Source: Eutreptiella sp. 'Long Island Sound 2002' (lineage: Eukaryota > Euglenozoa > Euglenophyceae > Eutreptiales > Eutreptiaceae). From it: a stretch of 64,000 bases of DNA. Both the position numbers and the translations under genes were made by a program. The stretch is from assembly GCA_964036045.1 (NCBI GenBank), contig OZ038388.1, forward strand, positions 505,501 through 569,500. Direction: 5' to 3'. Below are positions 1 to 9,693 of this stretch, piece by piece (position 1 is the first letter of the stretch; each line of letters begins with the position of its first letter). The notes under the pieces were generated by a model that saw only the letters and a list, made by a program, of their open reading frames with translations, did no database searches and was not told where the DNA came from.

Positions 1-221
1 AGGCAAAGTTTATAAGAATTAAGTTGCAAGGTGCGGGGGGGGGGGGTCTGGGTGGGTGGGTCTTCAGCCGGGTGGGTGGGTCCAAAGCTCTGGACCCCCC
101 CCTCCTTATTATTCCGAGGGTTTGCTGGGTTGGGTTCCTGCCACCCCTTCTTCTTTGTTCACAGAAGCCTTGTCTGGCTGTTTGCTGGTGCCCCTTTCCG
201 CTGTGTCATTGTGCAGGCACC

Positions 222-350
222 ATGCCAAAATCTCTGTGTGGTTGTGGGGTATTTGTTGGTTCCTCTGATGGGGCCAAAAGGGAGCACTTGAAGAGTGAGA
301 GGCACAAGCAATGGGAGAAAGCAAAGAAGAGTATGCGCCCGCTCAATTAA
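222..350 (+). CDS. Short zinc-finger-like ORF fragment, unrecognised
   Basis: An ATG at 222 opens 42 codons ending in TAA. The peptide has C-G-C near its start and an H-x5-H pair near its middle (HLKSERH), spaced like a minimal C2H2-type finger, followed by a Lys-rich tail. Directly after the stop, the sequence TTTCCCCTAG followed by GTGACC resembles a 3' splice site, so this may be one exon and the Ser-rich coding sequence downstream another. I do not recognise a family. The fragment could equally be chance coding or a decayed transposon ORF. Confidence 0.22.
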   Translation: MPKSLCGCGVFVGSSDGAKREHLKSERHKQWEKAKKSMRPLN

Positions 351-850
351 TTTCCCCTAGGTGACCGCAGTGCAGCCAGCAATAGTTCCAGCCCTAGTAC
401 CAGCAGCAGCTCCAGTAGCAGCAGCAGCCCTGGACAGAGCAGCAGTGCTGCACAGAGCAGCAGTCCTACACAGAGCAGCAGTCCTGCACAGAGTGGCAGT
501 TTTGCGCAGCGCAACAGTGCTGCACAGTGGTGGTTCTGAACAGAGCACCAGGGCTGCACAGGGCGACAGTCCTGCACAGAGTAGCAGTCCTGCAGAGGGT
601 GCCAGCCAGCCTCAGGGAGTCGCAGCAGGGACCCAGCCAGCCAACACCAACAACGAAAACAACAAGGCCGCTGCACAAACAGCAACACAACCCAGCCCCA
701 AGACAACCACCACACCGACGAAACACAAAGCAGCTACACCGACAATCCCAGCCACCCCACAGACCCGCCCAACCAAGAAACCATATTATGCTGCCATCGT
801 GAAAGCAGTCAAGACAGAACCGTCCGCCGTTCCCAAGAGTGAGTGCCACA
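351..850 (+). pseudogene. Ser/Gln/Pro-rich repetitive coding fragment
   Basis: In the frame of 351 the translation is almost pure serine followed by repeats of the form SSSPAQ, encoded by an 18-bp unit around CAGAGCAGCAGT, until a TGA near 537. The neighbouring frame then carries the same Ser-Pro-Ala-Gln bias onward into a Pro/Thr/Lys-rich segment ending near 850 (KKPYYAAIVKAVK). This suggests one low-complexity protein broken by a single frameshift around 535-540. No enzymatic domain is visible. A Gag or host low-complexity protein fragment is possible. Confidence 0.25.
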
Positions 851-854
851 ACAA

Positions 855-1008
855 GGTGGTGTGGTGTGGTGTGGTGTGGTGTGGTGTGGTGTGGTGTGGT
901 GTGGTGTGGTGTGGTGTGGTGTGGTGTGGTGTGGTGTGGTGTGGTGGGATGTGGTGTGGTGTGGTGTGGTGTGGTGTGGTGTGGTGTGGTGTGGTGTGGT
1001 GTGGTGTG
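855..1008. repeat. GTGGT pentanucleotide microsatellite
   Basis: About 30 tandem copies of the pentamer GTGGT (TGTGG in another phase), interrupted once near 945 by GTGGGATG. Open frames across it read as VVWCG repeats and are artefacts of the repeat. Confidence 0.95.
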
Positions 1009-1082
1009 CTGAAGGCGCTGTTACCAAAAGGCAATGGCCGGGAGGGTCTTGCTCACGGGAACAACAAGCCCAGGCAGGTGGT

Positions 1083-1295
1083 CCACGGCATAAAACCACC
1101 CCCAAATGGGGGTTAAAACCACCCTTAAAACCACCCCGGCTGGTTTTATCCCCACTTTTATGGGGGATAAAACCACCCTTTTTGGGGGATAAAACCACCA
1201 CTTTGGGGGGATATAACCACCCCTTATGGGGGATAAAACCACCCCCCTTGTTGAAACCACCCCCTTCGGGGTGATAAAACCACCCCAGGCTGGTT
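1083..1295. repeat. Array of short palindromic GGGGATAAAACCACCCC units
   Basis: Around eight imperfect units carry the core GGGGATAAAACCACCCC. Some copies are inverted (GGTTTTATCCCC), so neighbouring units can pair. The array is followed at about 1310-1375 by a segment (ATCTAAACCAAAG, then GTCTGAAGAGTGCACTG) that recurs beside a second array at 37850-38210, so this is a dispersed repeat family. Positions 1376-1551 hold nothing I recognise. Confidence 0.8.
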
Positions 1296-1551
1296 TTATG
1301 CCACCAAAGCAAAAAATGACACGACACAGCAAAACAATCTAAACCAAAGAAGTCTGAAGAGTGCACTGTGTGTGACTGATAAGGGCCCCCTCTGATGGGG
1401 GGACCCGTAGCAACACACATGAAATGACATCTTGCACACCTGAAAGGCTGTCCTACATCCAGCAGAACCATGGAAAACCCAATACCCACTGGTAAAAAAA
1501 GTTGTGCGAGGATTCAACCGCGGAACCAGGGGGCAGTTCTTGCACAAGGCG

Positions 1552-1651
1552 GTTGCACTGCAGCAGCCAATACCAACAGATAGGCACAACACCACAAATG
1601 GCTGGACCTCGGAAAACTCCCATTGGTACGAAAGTGGCGTATGAACACCCC
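1552..1651 (-). repeat. Split direct repeat B2 (3' end of YR element)
   Basis: 100 bp matching B1 at 1887-1986 with about four differences. It starts (plus strand) with GTTGCACTGCAGCAGCC. This is the outermost copy and marks the element's 3' terminus on the minus strand. Confidence 0.8.
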
Positions 1652-1772
1652 ACCAGGCCTGAATGGCTCTGGCGGATAATTATAGGCCTGAAGAACCCAG
1701 GGCGACACAGCGGTCGCCCTGGCGAAACTGATGGCGTGAAAAACAAAGGCGGAGCAAGTGGGTGGCGGCGGG

Positions 1773-1889
1773 CAACAAAAACAACAATGGGTAGCTCAGG
1801 CTACAATGGAGAAAGGGAAAAGACCGTTCACCTGAGCGTGAAGGAACAACAGAGGTGGGTGTGCAAGCTATTATGACATATAAGCTGTT
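1773..1889 (-). repeat. Split direct repeat A2
   Basis: 117 bp matching A1 at 37688-37804 with four differences. It shares the trinucleotide GTT (1887-1889) with the adjoining B1 copy, so B1 and A2 abut directly, as in the B1A2 junction of PAT/Ngaro elements. A 121-bp spacer (1652-1772) separates it from B2. Confidence 0.8.
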
Positions 1890-1986
1890 GCACTGCAGCA
1901 GCCAATACCAACAGACAGGCACGACACCACAAATGGCTGGACCTCGGAAAACTCCCATCGGTACGAAAGTGCCGTATGAACACCCC
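1887..1986 (-). repeat. Split direct repeat B1
   Basis: 100-bp copy of B2, lying 92 bp beyond the RT-RNase H stop codon. It overlaps A2 by GTT, a plausible three-base crossover core used when a circular intermediate integrates. Confidence 0.8.
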
Positions 1987-2078
1987 CCGCACACATAAGC
2001 CAATGTTAAATAAAACAGCAACCAACCCCCAAGCACCGAGAGGTTCACAAACCCGGCCTGCCCATAGGCGCCAGGCAC

Positions 2079-3944
2079 TCAGACGCACCACCAGGGGCGC
2101 GCCCTGGGCTGCAGAAACGGATGAAAAAAGGCAGCCAACCGGGGAAATTGCATGTGAAAAACTTCGTTAACAATCTGCGGGCTGCCCAAGCGGGCAGCGC
2201 GCGATGGCGCGTCGGCAATGTTCTCCGGTCCCTCGACGTAAAATACAGCGGCATCAGGGCTGAAGGAGTACAGGGCCCTGAAAAAGGAATTCAGGTGGTA
2301 GGCCAGGGAGAACCCGCCCGTGGCGGAACCGGGCCGAAGCTGACCATGACACATGGCGCTGTGCTCAGTCACCATCAGAATCCGAGCGCCTTGCGGCATG
2401 CGCCCCTGAAGCCATTCCACGATCTGGAGCCCCCCGATGGGCTCAGCCCACGCCGAGTGTCGCAGGTGACCATGCCAACCTCCCATGACCTCAAAGATGC
2501 GACCATCCGTAAAGCGGACATACACCCCATACCCCGTGCCGCTGGCGTCCACGATGGCCACCGCCGCGTAGTCGTCGTCCACCAGAGATGGCAAGGGCGG
2601 GCAATGCGGTACAACGGGCTGGTTGGCGGCCAAAACAGTGTACAGCGGGGTCAAGACGTCGAGGACACGGGGCGTGACGGGGAGCTGCATATCCCAGCTA
2701 CCAACCTGCTGGGCCACACGGGAGAACAAGCGGAGTACGTCCCAATGCTCCCTCAGCGAGACGTTGAGGGTGTTTGCCATCCACGAGCACAGCTTCACAA
2801 AGGAGGCCAGCTGACGTCGCGTCACGACGACCCGGGGGTGGTCGCTAGCATCCCGCATCCGAGCAAAGGCGGCCATCAGCTTGGCGACCTTGCGCGGCTG
2901 ATTCGGTACCCGGCTGCCCACATACTCCTCCCCCAAGAAGGCCGCCGGTCCGGAGCCGAGCTGTGCGCCCAGGCACAGAATATCCTCCCGATCGGAGGGC
3001 ACAGGCACCTTGCGGCCCGCGACTTCGATGTCGTTCAGATCGGCGGAACACCGCTGTGCGCGCGTCAGGTAAAGCCGCACGGCCTCCACGAAACGGTCCG
3101 GCTCGTTGGAGCAGATGATGAGGTTGTCGACCATGGAGGTAACGAACACCCCATCCATCCGTATGATCGGCTCCATGAGCGCCCATGTGGTCGTGTTGGC
3201 GACCCCGCAAGACTGCGTGGCACCCATGGGGAGGCGCTCCAGACAAAACAGCTCATGCTCCGCATTGTCCCACCGGATAGGCATGGCGGAGCGCACGACA
3301 TGGTAGCTGCCCACGCCCAGTAGGGGAAACTGGTTGAACCAGGCGAAGTGGTCGAGCTCCAGCCGGTATGTGTAACCCGAAATGCAACGGCGGCGCTCGA
3401 CGCGGGAGGGATAGGATAGCGGGGGAACCAGCGACTGCTGGAACAAGGGATTGTAAAGAGTCTCAAAGACGGGGCGCCAGCGCTGCTTGGCAGGCTGGGG
3501 CACGGCGAACCCACGCACGCCGGAGCGAATCTCCTGACCCCCCAGGGGCCGTATTTTACCCACCTCCAGGAATCGGGTCCACTGCTCGTGGGTGAACTTG
3601 GAGACGGGTACTTGCGACGCTGTGAGGAGAGGGCGATAAGGAATCCCATAGCACCTGGCGCTCTGAAGCAGACCGACATCCCCGTCAAAGGCTGCCCTGA
3701 GTTCATCAGACTCGATGGAGGCGCGCACTGCCGGCGAGTTGACGGTGGACAAGGCATGGGCGTGGAGGGTCCAGTCCTTGAACGCATCCTGGGTCCCATC
3801 ATAGTCATCCTGCAGCCCTAACTCAGATGACGGCGGCGCCTGTCGCAGGAACAGAGACGTAGGGGCCCGCACACGACGTCCACGCTCCCCCTTGAACCCC
3901 GACCAGCGCCCCATCTTCATCGGTGCGGCAACATCCCCGCCCAT
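2079..3944 (-). CDS. Reverse transcriptase-RNase H of YR retroelement
   Basis: About 621 codons, in the same frame as the recombinase upstream, ending in TGA. It synthesises element cDNA and degrades the RNA template. The RT domain spans roughly residues 145-345: FAVPQPAKQRWRPVF, first catalytic Asp near D198 (LELDHF), LPMGATQS, and the active-site box MVDN at 271-274 where YxDD/FxDD is usual, so the second Asp is Asn. RNase H follows at about 460-580 with D466 (VDASGTG), E501 (WAEPIGG), a TEHSA box where TDN is usual (E527), and D578 (NIADAPSR). The MVDN and TEH changes may be decay or a lineage trait. The protein may be released from a polyprotein rather than start at its own Met. Confidence 0.85.
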   Translation of the reverse strand: MGGDVAAPMKMGRWSGFKGERGRRVRAPTSLFLRQAPPSSELGLQDDYDGTQDAFKDWTLHAHALSTVNSPAVRASIESDELRAAFDGDVGLLQSARCYGIPYRPLLTASQVPVSKFTHEQWTRFLEVGKIRPLGGQEIRSGVRGFAVPQPAKQRWRPVFETLYNPLFQQSLVPPLSYPSRVERRRCISGYTYRLELDHFAWFNQFPLLGVGSYHVVRSAMPIRWDNAEHELFCLERLPMGATQSCGVANTTTWALMEPIIRMDGVFVTSMVDNLIICSNEPDRFVEAVRLYLTRAQRCSADLNDIEVAGRKVPVPSDREDILCLGAQLGSGPAAFLGEEYVGSRVPNQPRKVAKLMAAFARMRDASDHPRVVVTRRQLASFVKLCSWMANTLNVSLREHWDVLRLFSRVAQQVGSWDMQLPVTPRVLDVLTPLYTVLAANQPVVPHCPPLPSLVDDDYAAVAIVDASGTGYGVYVRFTDGRIFEVMGGWHGHLRHSAWAEPIGGLQIVEWLQGRMPQGARILMVTEHSAMCHGQLRPGSATGGFSLAYHLNSFFRALYSFSPDAAVFYVEGPENIADAPSRAARLGSPQIVNEVFHMQFPRLAAFFHPFLQPRARPWWCV

Positions 3945-4215
3945 CGGGGTGACTGCCCGCGAGAGCTTGGTCGCCCTGGAGGAGGCCGCGCCCGCCGCTT
4001 CAGTGCTCTCATGCCCCCAGCCGAGCTAGCGGAGGAAGGTATCCCGGCGCTTGTGACCGGACAGCAACTAGAGCTCGGCATCAGTGGCCCCGGCCCTAGC
4101 GTTGCAGACCAAGGCCCCACGGCGTATGCTGCGGCAGCTGTGATCGGGGAACCTGCCCAAGGCCACCAACAGCTCACGCTGGGCAGTATGGGAGAAGGCG
4201 TGATAGGGGGCGTCG
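3945..4215 (-). pseudogene. Tyrosine recombinase, C-terminal catalytic part (split from 29051-30344)
   Basis: This continues the recombinase on the far side of the gypsy insertion and runs in frame into RT. It carries the YR signature RSIRRGAL, then LLSGHKRRDTFLR, an in-frame TAG where the nucleophilic tyrosine is expected, and LGWG. A second TAG lies a few residues earlier, before LLSGH. Removing the insertion and one copy of the CGACG duplication (minus strand) restores a continuous reading from the N-terminal part. The box II, SGH and xYLxWG motifs are as in VIPER/DIRS-type recombinases. As it stands the gene cannot make a full enzyme. Confidence 0.8.
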
Positions 4216-5001
4216 AGAAAAGTTTATAGTGGTTTCAACACTGTGTTTTTGTCTCTCCTGCTGCTTGCTGCTGGTGTAGGGTTTCATGCTGCTTTTTTTT
4301 GGAGACTAAAAGCTTTTCTTTGCTGAAATACAGTAAATCCAGGATAGCCCAAGCCAGAGGTGTGCAAGGAGAAGAGAATCAGGATCAAAGCATGAAGGGC
4401 TGCAGTGTAAACAGTGAAAGATGAAAGGATATTCACAGAAACTGCAACTCAGGTCAAATCGGAATGCATATTCACAAAGATAGCTGAAATGTTTTGGAAA
4501 AGAGTTGGAAAACTGCCCCATGGTCACTCTATCTCCATAGTGCCATCTCAGGAGATGTGCACTCTTTGTTTTGGGTCCCATATGTGCTGAGGTGGCAGGG
4601 CATGTGGCGATCAGGTCACTGCCATGTCACATGGGATCTTCCTACTTAGCTAGGCTGACCAGGAATTGAACCAAGGACCTCTCAAAAAGAGGTGCCCAGC
4701 CCCCTAGGGTGCATACCACTAGGACAGCTAAGTATTCATGGAAAAACATAGATAAATTCATAGGCTCTGCCTTGGATATGTCAGTTCTCAATCAACACAG
4801 GAAAAGATGATTTGCATCACATTGAAAGGGGATTAAGGGGTCCACTCCATATCCTGATTGGGTGTTTGGTTCCATAGGTCAAAATGTGTTATCACCAGTT
4901 TTGGTGGGACCAATACTAAGATAGAAATGCCTGGATGCTCAGTGCATCTCTAATACAACTAGAGTATGCCTCAAAGCATTGGAAAAGCACTTTTTCTTAC
5001 T
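4216..5001 (-). repeat. 3' LTR of gypsy element
   Basis: 786 bp, equal in length to the copy at 28265-29050. In minus orientation it starts AGTAAGAAAAAG and ends AAACTTTTCT. It contains the same tRNA-like segment (4645-4732) as the other LTR. Confidence 0.93.
4645..4732 (-). other. tRNA-like segment within 3' LTR
   Basis: 88 nt bounded by perfect 7-bp complements CTTAGCT and AGCTAAG. It has an A-box-like GTCCGAGTGG, a B-box-like GGTTCAATTCC and a 5-bp hairpin (ACCTC/GAGGT) where a class II variable arm would lie. The T-stem has wobble pairs and I cannot fix an anticodon stem, so this is a relic or tRNA-derived module rather than a clear tRNA gene. Confidence 0.4.
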
Positions 5002-5009
5002 CCCCCCTT
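5002..5009 (-). promoter_or_regulatory. Polypurine tract of gypsy element
   Basis: On the minus strand AAGGGGGG lies immediately upstream of the 3' LTR, the position where plus-strand DNA synthesis is primed. Confidence 0.85.
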
Positions 5010-7268
5010 GTGCTGTGGTGGCCACCACTGTCGCATTTTAGGAAAAAGGGATTTTTTCTTGGCCTTTCCTTGGTTTCCACATCTACTTTAAAATACCTAT
5101 AGTTTCCCTCACACAGAAAAATGGGCGCTCACCATGGCTGGCGCTCTTTTGCTGCTCTGTTTGTAACATTTCCTACAGAAGACTCAGCGCTCATGGCGCT
5201 GCCGGGGCTCCTGTGGCTTGGTTGGGTTAGTTTGGGAGCATGCAAAAACATGTGCATGTGCATCCCTCCCTCCAAGACGCAGCGCGACACAAACCCCACG
5301 CAAGACACAATATACACACTCGCACGGGTTCTTGTAAACCTGCTGGCAACCTGTGACCTGTCTTAGGGCGAAGGGAGTCGTAAAAAAATTAAATTGCCCC
5401 TTGGTGGGGTCTTGGGTTCTGCTCAGTCTCTCCAGGCTGCTGCGTTTCGGCCCGAACACGGCCTACTCAGCGAGGCTGCGCGTGGGTATCTGCAGAGGCA
5501 GGAATGGGAGAATTATGGACGAATCCACGCAAAAGCGAAGCGACGACACCAAAATCCGTCAAACGACGGCCTAGAATTTTTCTAAGACGACACACCTGAG
5601 CAGAATCCAATTGTGCATCAGAAGCACATTTTTATAAAAATTATAGTCATCTCTAGATTTTTTAAATCAAGAAATTCCTACGCATAAAAAGGCGGCGCGC
5701 AGGAGCGGCTCCTAGCGAAGCGCCGGAAAATGGAGAAATAATGGCATTATAAACGTATGTCTCACGTAGTCTTGAAAATGACGAGACACACATTAATAAA
5801 TAAACATACAGATTCCACCTACACTAATAGAAGTATCAAAAATTCAAGAATTCGAAAATCAACGAAAATACTTCAATGAATCAGGTATAAACTACAGGTA
5901 TGCTCGTCTCGTATGCCGCATAGACATTGCTCGTCTCGTGTCTCCGTGAACGAGTCTTGTAGCAGCGCTAACATCGATAGGACGCGATAGAGGGATTGAT
6001 TAGAAAGATTGCAGATGATTAGAGGTCAGATCAGGGTGATTAGACATACACACAAGTGCATAGCAACGTTCTTCGCGTGCGCCCTGTTTTTCTCCTCACC
6101 TTGCTTCACTCTCCAGCGGTAGGTAAGTTAGGTACGCCCAGGTGGGGCCACCCCCTGGTGGAGTTCGAGATTGCGGTTAAGATGGGCAGGTTTGCCCAAC
6201 ACAGTCGTGCATGCTCGTGCAGTCACACACACATTAAAGGATAGGCCAAGCGAAGTGCGCATGGTAAACCTTGTTTAGGCTACCCAGGGGCTGCTCGGTA
6301 CGTTCTGTAAGAGAACCTGAGGAGTCCCTCAACGCTTGCTTGCTTGACAGGGGAGCTGATCTTCAGCGCGTTTGCGGACAGTGTATTATAGGTCACACTG
6401 AGAACCGTATAATACGGGGAGTGTGGCTTGGTTCCTCCGCCGCAAACACCCCTTCATTTGCCTTTGCTTTACAGGTGGGCAGGTAGGGTGATTTGTGCAG
6501 CAGCATACCATTTTTTTCATGCCCTGCTAAACAAGGGCGCAGATCACACAAACAAGTAACTCCCCTCTGCCTGTGGCAGAGCAGGGAGTCCGACTCCGTC
6601 GACATCTGCGCCGTGCACCCAAAAAGAGCACCTCTTCCCTCCAAGCCCTAGCAGGGGAACCGCGTTGTGGCGTCCCCTGCTAGGCCACAGTTGCTTAGCA
6701 GCGCTGTGTTCTCTTGTCTTCTTCACAGGAGGGTCGCTAGGACCCACGACATGTTCTTCAACAACACCCAGTAGAGTGTGCGTGTAGGAGTGGTAGTCCT
6801 GCGTTGGGGCTTGAGCCAGTCGCACCAGTGCTCGCCCACCAGGATGGTGCCACTGTAGGGTGTGTAGGACCTGTAGTGCGTGTGTCACTATCCCACCCGT
6901 TTCCTGCAACTTTAGCAGGGTTCGTGGGCTGTGGCAGTGGTTAGGTCAGTGTTTTGGCCACTTAGCAAAACGGCGTTTTCATGCCTTCATAGCTTTTGGC
7001 CACCCCTCCCTGTAGTAGACAGATAGGTAGGGAAAACAATACCCGGATTAGTACGCTGGGTATTCCCCAAACGTTTTGCGCCAGCACAGAAATTGGGCGC
7101 TTAGGGGAGGGGAGACCCGGGGCGTACCCCGTGGCATCAATAAGCCAATCCTCCAGGTTTAGCAAGCGTGCAGACTTGGGTATAATTAGGACACCACTTC
7201 TGCGGCTTGCTCTCAGGACCTTAGGAATAGCACACTCACACATACGCTTTGGCAGGTAAGGGTAAGGT
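5010..7268 (-). other. Long 3' untranslated region of gypsy element
   Basis: About 2.26 kb between the chromodomain stop and the PPT. No ORF longer than about 120 codons makes sense on either strand. Positions 5600-6050 are AT-rich and the rest is mixed. I see no recognisable gene, RNA or second element, though an old unrecognised insertion is possible. Confidence 0.5.
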
Positions 7269-8420
7269 TCAGTCCCTAGCTTTAGTCTTGGAGGCAAGCG
7301 TCTCAGCGAGCCTCAGCAATTCACCAAGGTTGTTCTGGGACAAGTAGTCAACCAGAACTGAGTTTAGGCGTCCCTCAGGTAGAACAAACGCAGAGAAGGA
7401 CTCCCAGGTGGCCTCTTCGACTCCAAACCCTTCCCAGAGGGTGAGGAAGCGCCAACCCTGGCGATAGCGATGGCGTAGGACAGACTTCACCAGGTAGAAG
7501 CCCTCCTTAGCCATCTCCTCGGCGTTCATGTCGGGGAGTTCACCTTCAACTTCCATAGGGCTAGCAGCCCCTTGTAGGTCCAGAGCGGCGATTTCCTCGT
7601 CGTTCAGCTCCCACTCCTCCCCACAGGGGTTTTCAGGATCATAGTAGCGCTTCAGGTGTTGAGCAGCGCACACCAGGGTCCCCCCTAGACGGCGAGAACA
7701 CCGCGCGGTGATACGGTGTCCATCCACTGATAGAATCTTGTACGGCCCGAAGTATGGGTCATCGCTGGTAGAGCGTGGCCAGGCGGGTAGTCGACTGTGG
7801 TGCACCAGCACCCAGTCCCCCTCTTGGTAGGTGGCCGGTACTCGGTGCTTGTTCTTCTTGTTCCACTGACGCTCCCTCACTCTCTGGAGCATAGCCTCCG
7901 CCTTGTCCACCTTCGCTTGTTGCTCTTGGACCCATTCACCCACAGAAGAATCGGTGTCCTCTGGGTAGGGGGCATGTAGGAACCATGCCGGGGGCCCTAG
8001 GAATAGCTCATGGGGCGAGTAGCCAGTAGCTGAACTCTCTTGGGAGTTCATCATCAAGGATATGACGGGGAGTAGTCTCACCCAGTCTCTGGTGCGTTCA
8101 GTTTTGCACCATATCCGTACATTCTCCTTCAGGACACGGATCTGTCGCTCACATAGGGGGTTGCTCGTGTGCGAGTAGGGAATCCCCGTAGACACCTGGA
8201 CATTGAGGGATCTCAGGACCCTCTTGTACCAACCGGTATCTGAGCGTACTCGTACATCCTCATCGGAGTTGATCTCCTTGGGCGCCCCATAGACACAAAA
8301 CCACTCCTCCAGGAGTATCTTGATAGTCTCCTCCCCGATAATGTGCTTGGTACATGGGAACACCCTGGTAAACATGGTCAACCCACAGGTTACCACGAGG
8401 GCGAAGTCATAGCCCCCGAA
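7269..8420 (-). pseudogene. Integrase core and chromodomain of gypsy Pol
   Basis: This is the C-terminal third of Pol. The integrase core shows the second catalytic Asp in EINSDEDVRV and the catalytic Glu in PLCERQIRVLKEN. The first Asp (VDYTEMPKF) lies just upstream in the neighbouring frame. A 1-nt insertion in a G run near 8417-8421 separates the two parts. A GPY/F-like segment follows (YFGPYKILSV). The end is a chromodomain-like module (YLVKSVLRHRYR, then FLTLWEGF, then ATWES), which in chromoviruses binds histone marks and directs integration. The gene ends in a normal stop at 7269. Confidence 0.85.
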
Positions 8421-9000
8421 ACTTCGGCATCTCCGTGTAGTCCACGTATAGAACACTGTTAGCCCAGTGAGGGATGGGCAGGGTCGAGTAGAGACCTCTG
8501 TCCCTGATATCCCCTGGTTTACAGGACCTGCACGGGCACTTGTCGACGATAGGCTGGAGTGTCTTCCGCAGTTGGTCGTCAGTCCACGTAGTGTGGAACC
8601 ACTGCTTGAACAGCCTCAGGGTGCGGTCAGCACCCACATGACCGCTGGACTCATGGGTCCACTTCAGCAACGCTGGGACTCTGTCACTAGGCACCACGAT
8701 GCGGTCCTCCTGCCAGAGGTAGCTCTTGTCCCTCTTCCACTGGTCTTGGTTGACCAGGAGGGGTTCAAGGCGTTTCTCCAGGCGCTTGTAGATATCCCCA
8801 AACTCCTTCAGGTACTCCGATTGTTGGAGTCCATCCAGGGGGCGTATCATCGTCATGTTGAGGTCCAAGTGGACATCCATACGGCTGAACGCCTCCTTAG
8901 CCAGCGCTTCAGACCGGGCACCAATCAGGGCGTCGAAGTTGTTGCGGCTGATGTAGTCGGCACACTCGTTCTTCACTCCCTGGATATGGTGTACCGTCAG
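8407..9000 (-). pseudogene. RNase H end and integrase zinc-binding domain of gypsy Pol
   Basis: In frame with the segment at 9001-9693 apart from one TGA at 9001-9003. It begins with the RNase H tail (ECADYISRNNFD, which has the last catalytic Asp) and continues to an HHCC integrase N-terminal domain: two His residues in THESSGHVGAD and the Cys cluster CPCRSC. It ends at the catalytic VDYTEMPKF, just before the G-run frameshift. Confidence 0.85.
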
Positions 9001-9693
9001 TCATAGTTGACTGAGGTAGGTCCACCAGCGCCGTAGCTTGGCCTTCTCTGGTGGGGGACCCTTCTCGAAACTGCGGACCGGTTCTTGGTCGCACAGCCAG
9101 ACCACAGGGTTACTCCGCAACAGTCGTGCTTGTGAGGATAGCACCAGCATACCCGCGAGCAATTCCTGCTCATGGGTGGAGTAGTTCCCCCTGGCCTGGT
9201 TCCACTTCCAGTTCCAGTGGCCCAGAGGTACTAGGACCCACTTGTCGTCAGGGTAGCTGTGCTTGAGGGTTCCATCTCGGTTGAGACCTTCCGTCCCCCA
9301 TTGGGAAATGGCCGAGTTGAACTCCTCCTTCTCTAGTGCTTGCCATTGGAACAACGTTCCTCCACCGCCCACATTGCTGGCGTCGGTCACCAGGATAATC
9401 TCCCCTTGTGCCCCAGGCACGCCCAAGCACTTAGCGTTGGCTACCTTGTCTTTGAGCTCGTCAAACGCTTGTTGCTCTTGTGGGCCCCAGCGCCAAGTAG
9501 TACCCTTCTTGATCAAGTCCGTCAGAACGGCGCTGGTGTAGGTGAAGTTTTTGATGTGGCGGCGATAGAAGTTGCACGCCCCAATGAAACTGCGTACATC
9601 ATGAAGTCCTTTCTTGGGGTCTTCATGTCGTACCTTGGCATCCATCAGGGGTTTGGCCTTAGAGGACGCTGGGGTCCACCACCCATAGCCAAC
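9001..9693 (-). pseudogene. RT thumb/connection and RNase H of gypsy Pol
   Basis: Resumes directly after element A. The first residues (VGYGWWTP) join those at 22889-23018 (QYLGFDV) once one CAAC duplication is removed. Then come the RT connection (FIGACNFYRRHIKNF) and RNase H with VTDASNVGGGG (Asp), THEQELLAGM (Glu) and WLCDQEPV (Asp). It stops at TGA 9001-9003 in the expected CGA (Arg) position, a probable C-to-T decay change. Context and motifs place it in Ty3/gypsy Pol with high confidence. Confidence 0.9.

Noticed and set aside
855-1008. Open frames reading VVWCG or HTTPHH repeats
   Set aside because: They are translations of the GTGGT microsatellite and end with it.
2121-3323. Plus-strand 400-codon open frame
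   Set aside because: It is the antisense shadow of the RT-RNase H gene.
6370-6425. Short inverted repeat GTATTATA/TATAATAC
   Set aside because: Too short to support a mobile element or terminator, with no duplication around it.
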